Below are positions 58,039 through 64,000 of a stretch of 64,000 nucleotides of DNA, one piece after another. Each line of letters opens with the position of its first letter. Position 1 is the first letter of the stretch. Origin of the DNA: Trichocoleus sp. FACHB-40. GTDB lineage: Bacteria > Cyanobacteriota > Cyanobacteriia > Cyanobacteriales > FACHB-T130. A program made the position numbers and the translations under genes. The DNA is taken from NCBI RefSeq assembly GCF_014695915.1, contig NZ_JACJPF010000052.1, positions 62,001 through 126,000 on the forward strand, in the 5' to 3' direction. The notes under the pieces were generated by a model that saw only the letters and a list, made by a program, of their open reading frames with translations, ran no database searches and had not been told where the DNA came from.

Positions 58039-59478
58039 GTGACCGTTAGAGTTCGGATTGCACCAAGTCCTACTGGAAATTTACACATTGGTACGGCGAG
58101 AACGGCTGTATTTAACTGGCTGTTTGCCCGACATCATGGCGGCAAATTCATCCTACGAATCGAAGACACAGATGAAATGCGATCGCGCCCCGAATATACT
58201 CAGAACATCCTTGATGGTTTGAGCTGGCTGGGGCTGAATTGGGATGAAGGGCCACTATTTCAATCAAAGCGCCTCGACCTCTATCGGCAAGCCATTCAAA
58301 CCTTGCTAGATAAAGGCTTTGCCTATCGCTGTTACACCAGCGAAGGCGAACTGGAGGAAATGCGGGAAGCTCAGAAAGCAAGAAAAGAAGCTCCTCGCTA
58401 CGACAACCGCCACCGCAACCTGACACCAGAGCAGCAAACTGCCTATGAAGCAGAAGGCCGCCGCCCGGTGATTCGCTTCAAAATAGATGATGACAGGGAA
58501 ATTGCCTGGAATGACCAGGTGCGGGGAAGAGTGAGCTGGAAAGCCAGCGATCTTGGCGGCGACATGGTGATTGCGCGTGCGTCAGATAATCCTATTGGCC
58601 AGCCGCTTTACAACTTGGCAGTAGTGGTGGATGACATTGATATGCAAATCACCCATGTCATCCGAGGCGAAGATCATATCGCCAATACAGCCAAACAGAT
58701 TTTGCTATATGAAGCGCTGGGAACGACTGTACCAGAATTTGCCCACACCCCTTTGATTTTGAATCAAACCGGACAAAAATTGTCTAAACGAGATGGAGTG
58801 ACTTCCATTTTCGACTTCAAAAAGATGGGCTACACTGCTCCCGCTTTAGTCAATTACATGACGTTGCTGGGATGGACAGCGCCAGACTCGACTAAGGAAA
58901 TCTTTACCCTGGAAGAAGCTGCTAAAGAGTTTAGCTTTGAGCGCGTCAACAAGGCTGGGGCGAAGTTTGACTGGGATAAGCTGAATTGGCTCAACAGTCA
59001 GTATCTGCACAAAATGCCAGTGGATGAGCTGTTAGAGCAGTTGATTCCCTATTGGCAAGAAGCGGGGTATGAATTCGATCCAGTAAGCGATCGCCCTTGG
59101 CTAGAAAAGCTGACTTCCCTGTTGGGAGCAAGTTTGGTTCGGTTGCAAGATGCAGTCGAGATGAGTCGAATTTTCTTTAGCCAAACCGTCGCTTACAGCG
59201 AAGAAGCACTAACTCAATTACAGCAAGAAGGCAGCGATACCGCTTTTTCTGGGATTCTGAATGCCTTAGAAAATCATCAATCTCTAAGCGTAGAGGTAGC
59301 TCAAGACATCATCAAACAGGTGACAAAAGAGAAAAACCTGAAGAAAGGGTTAGTGATGCGAAGTCTCAGAGCCGCCCTTACCGGAGAACTGCACGGCCCC
59401 GACCTGATGGAATCTTGGGCGATATTGAATCAACGGGGACTGGATAAGTTGCGCTTAAACCAAGCGCTGGAAAAGTAA
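58039..59478 (+). CDS. gltX: Glutamyl-tRNA synthetase
   Basis: The 479-aa class I synthetase charges tRNA-Glu. The HIGH motif is [20 protein letters not shown] at about residue 17 and the KMSKS-type motif is KLSKRDG at about 249. Asp/Glu-rich zinc-free catalytic domain and C-terminal helical anticodon domain are of normal length. The start is GTG 58039. Cyanobacterial GltX also provides Glu-tRNA for tetrapyrrole synthesis. It follows tRNA-Asp. Confidence 0.97.
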   Translation: MTVRVRIAPSPTGNLHIGTARTAVFNWLFARHHGGKFILRIEDTDEMRSRPEYTQNILDGLSWLGLNWDEGPLFQSKRLDLYRQAIQTLLDKGFAYRCYTSEGELEEMREAQKARKEAPRYDNRHRNLTPEQQTAYEAEGRRPVIRFKIDDDREIAWNDQVRGRVSWKASDLGGDMVIARASDNPIGQPLYNLAVVVDDIDMQITHVIRGEDHIANTAKQILLYEALGTTVPEFAHTPLILNQTGQKLSKRDGVTSIFDFKKMGYTAPALVNYMTLLGWTAPDSTKEIFTLEEAAKEFSFERVNKAGAKFDWDKLNWLNSQYLHKMPVDELLEQLIPYWQEAGYEFDPVSDRPWLEKLTSLLGASLVRLQDAVEMSRIFFSQTVAYSEEALTQLQQEGSDTAFSGILNALENHQSLSVEVAQDIIKQVTKEKNLKKGLVMRSLRAALTGELHGPDLMESWAILNQRGLDKLRLNQALEK

Positions 59479-59621
59479 AAAGTAAAAAGGCAAAAGGCAA
59501 CAGAAAGAAATTGTTTTTTGCCTTTTTCTGCGGAACTCAGTATGGGAGAGGCGCGTCACTGCTAATTTCAATCCTTAATAGGTATTGAAACCCCCGTCCC
59601 GCTAAAATACTACACCAATTT

Positions 59622-60218
59622 ATGAATAAGTCTAATAACCAAGGTGCCTTTGGTAGAGTAGTGAGGATGTACAAATCCGTACCCAATCTAAGGGAAAGAT
59701 TACTACGGAAGCCTGTCAGGGCAACCATTACCAGCTTAGCCCTGATAACACTTGGGCTAATTAGCCTTTCCAAAGTGCAAGCCCAGTCAGTACAATCTCC
59801 GCCCATATTCGAGAATGTGACCCTTGGCCCCAGGTTTTCTCCCGACCCCCTGACCATTCGCGGCATCAGTGGCGGTGAAGTGTCAGCAGCAAAAATCGCT
59901 GGTCGCCAAGAAACCGCCACCGGGCCTTGTGTTGGTTTTACAGACGAAAAGCCTGACCATACAGTGGTTTTGACTTCGTTTTTTAACTATCTAGCAATCG
60001 AAGTCCAAAGCCCCGAAGACACAACCATAGTCATCAAAGGCCCTGGTGGCAGCTGGTGCAACGATGAGTATCAAGGGAAAAATCCTGGGCTTGCTGGACA
60101 ATGGCAACCTGGTACTTATGGAATTTGGGTGGGTTCCTACGACAAAAGTAAGTTTCACCCCTACATCATCAAAATTAGTGAAGTAAACTTGCTCAATCCA
60201 GGCCCCTTCCGGCGTTAA
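59622..60218 (+). CDS. Secreted hypothetical protein
   Basis: The 198-aa protein has a signal-like hydrophobic region (TITSLALITLGLISLSKVQA) ending before Q. The start may be the Met at 59667 (MYKSVPNLRERLLRKP) or 59622. The mature region is a small beta-rich domain: GPCVGFTDEKPDHTVVLTSF, NYLAIEVQSPEDTTIVIKGP, WQPGTYGIWVGSYDKSKFHP. This is reminiscent of PPC-like peptidase domains. The function is unknown. It is a single gene. Confidence 0.65.
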   Translation: MNKSNNQGAFGRVVRMYKSVPNLRERLLRKPVRATITSLALITLGLISLSKVQAQSVQSPPIFENVTLGPRFSPDPLTIRGISGGEVSAAKIAGRQETATGPCVGFTDEKPDHTVVLTSFFNYLAIEVQSPEDTTIVIKGPGGSWCNDEYQGKNPGLAGQWQPGTYGIWVGSYDKSKFHPYIIKISEVNLLNPGPFRR

Positions 60219-60400
60219 TTACCTACGGCTACCAGTCGCCACCGCTACCGCCTCCGCCACTACTGCCGCCGCCAAAATCGCTGCTGCGACAGTCACTGCT
60301 GTAACTACTGACATCTGAACTCCAGCTACTGCTGTTAGTGTCGGAACTAATACTGCTGGGAGTGTCACTGTTGGTGCCTGAACTCCAGCCGTTGTAATCA
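60219..60400 (-). pseudogene. Glycine/serine-rich protein tail without a start
   Basis: On the minus strand a frame encodes DYNGWSSGTNSDTPSSISSD, then SSYSSDCRSSDFGGG and ends SSGGGGSGGDW. Tails like this end TPM-domain and similar membrane proteins. The frame is closed by TAG upstream (about 60405) and has no start, so only the 3' end seems to remain. The longer 90-aa frame on the same strand is out of register with it. Confidence 0.35.
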
Positions 60401-60554
60401 GTAAACTAGCCCAACCCATCTGTTTAAGCATATTTTTGCTGGCTTGGCAAGAAGGCACCTGGGCGATATTAACCACATTTTTCGCGAGCAATATTCCAGA
60501 ATGTTGATGAACGCTTGTAGGCTATATATGAGATAAATTTGAGTTTAAAGAGCT

Positions 60555-61859
60555 GTGACGTTCAAAATTGGTTTATTAGGACTGGGGACAGTCGGCATGG
60601 GTACGGCGGAGATTTTGCTAGATCCGCGATCGCGTCATCCGCTGCTTTCGGAAATAGAGATTTATCGAGTGGGAGTGCGATCGCTTGACAAACCCCGACC
60701 TGTACAACTGCCAGAAGCCCTCCTGACAACGGATTTAGAGAGTATAGTCAGCGATCCAAATATTGATATTGTGGTGGAGGTAATTGGGGGATTGGAACCA
60801 GCGCGATCGCTAATTTTAAAAGCGATCGCCAGTGGTAAGCACGTAGTCACTGCTAATAAAGCAGTAATTTCCCGATACGGAGATGAAATTTATACCGCTG
60901 CTAATCAGGCGGGTGTTTATGTGATGCTAGAGGCAGCTGTAGGCGGCGGCATCCCGGTGATTCAACCCCTGAAGCAGGCGCTAGGTGTCAACCGAATTCA
61001 CTCGGTCACAGGCATTGTTAACGGCACAACTAACTACATTCTCAGCCGGATGCAAACTGAAGGGGGAGAATTTGGCCATATTTTGGCAGATGCCCAGCAA
61101 CTAGGTTACGCCGAAGCCGATCCAACTGCTGATGTAGATGGTTTAGATGCCGCCGATAAGATAGCGATTCTGGCTTCCTTGGCGTTTGGGGGACGGATTA
61201 AACTGCCAGAGGTTTACTGTGAGGGAATTTCTAAGGTAAGTGCAGCAGATATTGCTTACGCAGAAAAATTGGGGTTTGTAATTAAATTACTAGCGATCGC
61301 AAAACAGGGACTAGGGGAAGAATCAAAGCCATCTCCTCTGTCAGTAAGAGTTCATCCCACCCTTGTCCCGAAGACGCATCCCCTCGCCAGTATCAGTGGT
61401 GTCTACAACGCTATCCTCGTAGAAGGCGAACCGATTGGGCAAGTAATGTTTTACGGACGGGGTGCGGGTTCTGGCCCCACTGCCAGCGCCGTTGTGTCGG
61501 ATATTTTAAATATTGCCGCCGTTTTGAAAAGCGCTCCCAACGCGCAGATGCTTCATCCACTATTAAGTTGTTCCCATCAAGATTATTGCGCGATCGCGCC
61601 GATAGACGAGCTAGTAACGCGGTTTTACGCCCGCTTTCTCACCTTGGATCGTCCAGGCGTAATTGGCAAATTGGGAACAAGTTTCGGCAACCACAATGTT
61701 AGCCTCGAATCCGTCGTCCAGACTGGCATTCACAACGAACTTGCCGAAATTGTCGTCGTTACTCACGATGTCCGAGAAGGAAATTTTAGACAAGCCCTAG
61801 ATGAAATTCGCACCCTGGATACCATAGACAGTATTCCCAGCATTTTACGAGTTTTATGA
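60555..61859 (+). CDS. hom: Homoserine dehydrogenase
   Basis: The 434-aa protein reduces aspartate semialdehyde to homoserine for threonine and methionine. It has the NAD(P)-binding GLLGLGTVGMGTAEIL (residues 4-19) and catalytic-domain blocks ITGIVNGTTNYILSRM (seen as VTGIVNGTTNYILSRM) and YAEADPTADVDGLDAADKIAI (Glu and Asp of the active site). A C-terminal ACT domain (FYARFLTLDRPGVIGKLGTS) gives threonine feedback. The start is GTG 60555. The stop overlaps the next gene by four bases. Confidence 0.96.
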   Translation: MTFKIGLLGLGTVGMGTAEILLDPRSRHPLLSEIEIYRVGVRSLDKPRPVQLPEALLTTDLESIVSDPNIDIVVEVIGGLEPARSLILKAIASGKHVVTANKAVISRYGDEIYTAANQAGVYVMLEAAVGGGIPVIQPLKQALGVNRIHSVTGIVNGTTNYILSRMQTEGGEFGHILADAQQLGYAEADPTADVDGLDAADKIAILASLAFGGRIKLPEVYCEGISKVSAADIAYAEKLGFVIKLLAIAKQGLGEESKPSPLSVRVHPTLVPKTHPLASISGVYNAILVEGEPIGQVMFYGRGAGSGPTASAVVSDILNIAAVLKSAPNAQMLHPLLSCSHQDYCAIAPIDELVTRFYARFLTLDRPGVIGKLGTSFGNHNVSLESVVQTGIHNELAEIVVVTHDVREGNFRQALDEIRTLDTIDSIPSILRVL

Positions 61860-62839
61860 ATAGGCAACAGGCAACAAGTGACAGGCAAAAATTCCGGCTT
61901 TTTTTTCCTGTTTCCCTTCAAAATTGTAGGATGGGCAAGATGCCTACCTTCGTAGGAATGGCTTTTTGCCTTGTTCTAGCCGCGTCGGAAAAATCAGCTG
62001 TAGCTGATGAGATTTTCCCTGCACCCCCCCCGTCAATCCAGGGAACACCTGGGGGAACTGAATCACTTTGCCCAAAGCCAGCCCTAGATCGCGTGACTCG
62101 TCATACAGTTGTCGCTGGTGAAACTCTGCAAAGCATTGCCAGTAAATACAATCTCATCTCTGCTACCCTCATGGGCATGAACCCGTCTTTACGACAAGGC
62201 AAAGCACCAGTAGGGGCAGAAATTTTGATTCCTCCCTACAATGGCATTCGCGTCCAAGTTCCTACCGGGCAAACTTGGGAAGATGTAGCCAAAACCTACC
62301 GAATCCGTGCCGATGTACTATATGAGGTGAATGGTTGCCAGAAAAATCCTAGAGTTGTATTCGTACCTGGGGTAAATTGGTCGCCTGCAAGTCTCGCTGG
62401 ACCTAATAACCGGAAACTAGCCCAGTATCCCTTACCCACAACGGCAGCGATCGCGCTTGGTTATGGCTGGCAGATAAATCCTGTTAGTAATGAAGTGGCT
62501 TTCCATAGCGGTATAGATTTGTTAGCCGAAACTGGGACACCTGTGCTGGCAGTAGATCCGGGGACTGTCGCCTTTGCTGGCGATCGCGGAAATTACGGAA
62601 ATTTAGTAGTCATTAATCATTCCGGAGGTCGTCAAACCCGTTATGCCCACCTTGCCACAATTGATGTAAGTCTTGGCGAAAAAGTTAACCAGGGAGATGT
62701 CCTGGGAACAGTGGGTTCCACAGGACTCCCTGATTTAGACCAACCCCATCTGCATTTTGAGTTGCGCTACAATTCTAATTTAGGCTGGGTGGCACAAGAT
62801 CCACAACCTTTCCTTCGGCCAGTAGCTGTTAATAGATAG
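61856..62839 (+). CDS. LysM-M23 family metallopeptidase
   Basis: The 327-aa protein has an N-terminal signal-like region (MPTFVGMAFCLVLAASEKSA), a LysM domain (RHTVVAGETLQSIASKYNLI) and a C-terminal M23 peptidase domain. That domain has HSGIDLLAETGTPVLAVDPG, YGNLVVINHSG and PHLHFELR (metal-binding His). Such enzymes cut peptide cross-links in peptidoglycan outside the cytoplasm. The ATG 61856 overlaps the hom stop (ATGA). The real start may be the Met at about 61928, as the first 24 residues look non-signal. Confidence 0.9.
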   Translation: MNRQQATSDRQKFRLFFPVSLQNCRMGKMPTFVGMAFCLVLAASEKSAVADEIFPAPPPSIQGTPGGTESLCPKPALDRVTRHTVVAGETLQSIASKYNLISATLMGMNPSLRQGKAPVGAEILIPPYNGIRVQVPTGQTWEDVAKTYRIRADVLYEVNGCQKNPRVVFVPGVNWSPASLAGPNNRKLAQYPLPTTAAIALGYGWQINPVSNEVAFHSGIDLLAETGTPVLAVDPGTVAFAGDRGNYGNLVVINHSGGRQTRYAHLATIDVSLGEKVNQGDVLGTVGSTGLPDLDQPHLHFELRYNSNLGWVAQDPQPFLRPVAVNR

Positions 62840-62915
62840 TAGGTAATGCGTATTCAGAGCTACTTTACCTATTACCCATTACCAATTACCAAACCCCGCA
62901 CGCCTAAGAAGCATC

Positions 62916-63710
62916 TCACGCCTTTTTATAGATGCGGATATAGTCAATATCTAAGTAAGTCGGGAACACATTCGTTGTTTGAGGACATCCTGAAAAGCTG
63001 CCGCAGTCACCGACAAGATCCCCGACTGCCAGCACCATTGGGGAAGCTGGAAACTTTTGTGTGGTAGTAAACTTTTGCACGCCATCGACAAGCCATGTCA
63101 ATTTTCCGGGTTCCCAAATCACCGTGTACTCGTGAAACTTGTTGGTGTAGTCTGATTCGTACAGCTTAGAAACTTCAGTCTCGTGTTTACCTTCTGCTGA
63201 ATAATGCTGCGTAAAGATGTTTTCGTTAGGCAGGCTTCCTCTGACTTCAGCAAAGTCAATTTCCGGGGGCCATTTAAAGTCCTCTCGCCACAGTGAAATG
63301 TAGCCTTGAGTGCCTGCCCCTTGAGGCATACGCGCCCGAACTACCCAACGCCCGTAGGTTTGTGCTGTTAGTTGGGTAAAACCCCCAGCAGTGTAAGGAT
63401 ACAAAATTCCATTTTTGGTTACGTTTTCTTTGGCAATTTTGAGGCGCAAATATCCGTCTTGTACGATGAGTGCTGAGTCTCCATTCCACCACGAAACCGC
63501 CCCCCCTGTACTTGGTTTACCCCAGTATCGGACGTATTTCGATTTATCGAGGGTACCGGATTTGAACTCATCGCTAAAGGTCATAGTCCAGCCAGGAATG
63601 TTGCGATTGCTTCTGGTTTTTGAACCCTGTGCCGAAACTGTTCCACTAAATATGGAAACGGCCAAAAATAGAGAAAAAAGCAGAATAAGGAAAACTCTTT
63701 GTTTTTTCAT
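62916..63710 (-). CDS. Glycoside hydrolase family 16 protein
   Basis: The 264-aa secreted protein has a signal peptide (VFLILLFSLFLAVSIFSGTV) and the GH16 catalytic motif EIDFAE in WPPEIDFAEVRG. The two Glu are nucleophile and acid/base. Other blocks are YGRWVVRARMPQGAGTQGYI and FHEYTVIWEPGKLTWLVDGV. GH16 enzymes cut beta-1,3 or beta-1,4 glucans and galactans. The organism may use it on its own sheath or on external polysaccharide. It is convergent with the M23 peptidase. Confidence 0.92.
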   Translation of the reverse strand: MKKQRVFLILLFSLFLAVSIFSGTVSAQGSKTRSNRNIPGWTMTFSDEFKSGTLDKSKYVRYWGKPSTGGAVSWWNGDSALIVQDGYLRLKIAKENVTKNGILYPYTAGGFTQLTAQTYGRWVVRARMPQGAGTQGYISLWREDFKWPPEIDFAEVRGSLPNENIFTQHYSAEGKHETEVSKLYESDYTNKFHEYTVIWEPGKLTWLVDGVQKFTTTQKFPASPMVLAVGDLVGDCGSFSGCPQTTNVFPTYLDIDYIRIYKKA

Positions 63711-64000
63711 GCCTAGAAATAGTTAACGGTTTCTCGACGGCAAACAACAGTCTAATTAACCTTTCTAATTTGGTTAATTTTTACCGGAAATTGCCCAATA
63801 AATCTGCCATAAGAAATAAATTTCTATTTTGCAGAATCTCAATATAGGGCATTTTTTAAACGCAAATATCCGCGCAGGAAGTGCAAAGGTATGCAAAGAG
63901 TTATAGTTACTCTTTTGTCCTTTGCAATTACTTCTGCATCCTCTGCGTTAAGACGCTCTTTTCTACTTGAAAAATTCGTAAGCCCCAATGTCATACTTCA
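63711..64000. other. Gene-free end of the window
   Basis: No gene is supported in the last 290 bases. An AT-rich stretch upstream of the GH16 start (63711-63840) likely holds its promoter. A block of GCAAAGAG/CTCTGCGTTAAGACGC, similar to the common AACGCAGAGG intergenic repeat, lies near 63890-63960. Confidence 0.4.

Noticed and set aside
60219-60491. 90-aa minus-strand frame rich in Ala and Val
   Set aside because: Low complexity and out of register with a more convincing glycine-rich protein tail on the same strand.

Overview
The window is a piece of a filamentous, Oscillatoria/Microcoleus-like cyanobacterial chromosome. The evidence is frequent GCGATCGC (HIP1) octamers in and between genes, an RpaB response regulator, a complex C (cytochrome b6f) assembly factor, a PEP-CTERM protein and cyanobacterial order in the ribosomal cluster. 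No RNA operon or replication origin is visible. The genus is inferred from general character only.

Left arm (1-29167), ordinary chromosome: end of rplS, tRNA-Trp, secE-nusG-rplK-rplA, a long L10 leader, rplJ-rplL, a DUF2141 protein, radA (-), rpaB, a CCB-type assembly protein, a DUF456 membrane protein, a fatty acid desaturase, rfbB (-), a hexapeptide acyltransferase, an HldE/RfaE-type sugar kinase (-), a TonB-like protein with a minisatellite tail (-), cobI (-) divergent from a lipase-like hydrolase, a shortened cytochrome b-like protein, a cation/proton antiporter (-), a DUF5895 protein, mltA (-), small conserved genes, a TIR-like protein (-), a WecG/TagA glycosyltransferase, yjbQ (-), a glycosyltransferase-like protein (-) and a class V aminotransferase (-).

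Centre (29173-54690): a complete type V-K CRISPR-associated transposon (CAST) of 25,518 bp. Its ends begin TGTCG, carry five Tn7-like TnsB-site-like repeats each, and are flanked by a perfect 5-bp duplication TAAGG (29168-29172 and 54691-54695). Left to right it holds tnsB, tnsC and tniQ; an intact ISAs1-type IS; a type I restriction-modification cargo (hsdR, an unknown AT-rich gene, hsdM, hsdS); a Fic protein; a PIN-domain gene with a partner; degraded copies of a small gene; a decayed cas12k with its own tracrRNA region and a 14-repeat CRISPR array; two tandem small HTH genes sharing operator-like palindromes; a putative PD-(D/E)XK protein; an intact cas12k (643 aa) with a second tracrRNA and a two-repeat array; a decayed IS4-type element; and, next to the right end, a duplicated short spacer resembling a tRNA-Val homing guide. 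In the known mechanism of such elements Cas12k, tracrRNA and crRNA choose the target, TniQ and TnsC bridge, and TnsB joins the ends.

The CAST is unusual in several ways. It carries two generations of Cas12k module. One CRISPR repeat has its 26-nt core exactly inverted, and another is split by a 167-bp MITE-like insertion. The IS4 element landed in the handle of the presumed homing guide. No tRNA is visible at the present insertion site, so this copy may have arrived by another route.

Right arm (54696-64000): a TM0106-type RecB-like nuclease, an esterase-like phytase with PEP-CTERM anchor, tRNA-Asp, gltX, a secreted hypothetical protein, hom (homoserine dehydrogenase) overlapping a LysM/M23 peptidase gene, and a GH16 glycosidase (-).
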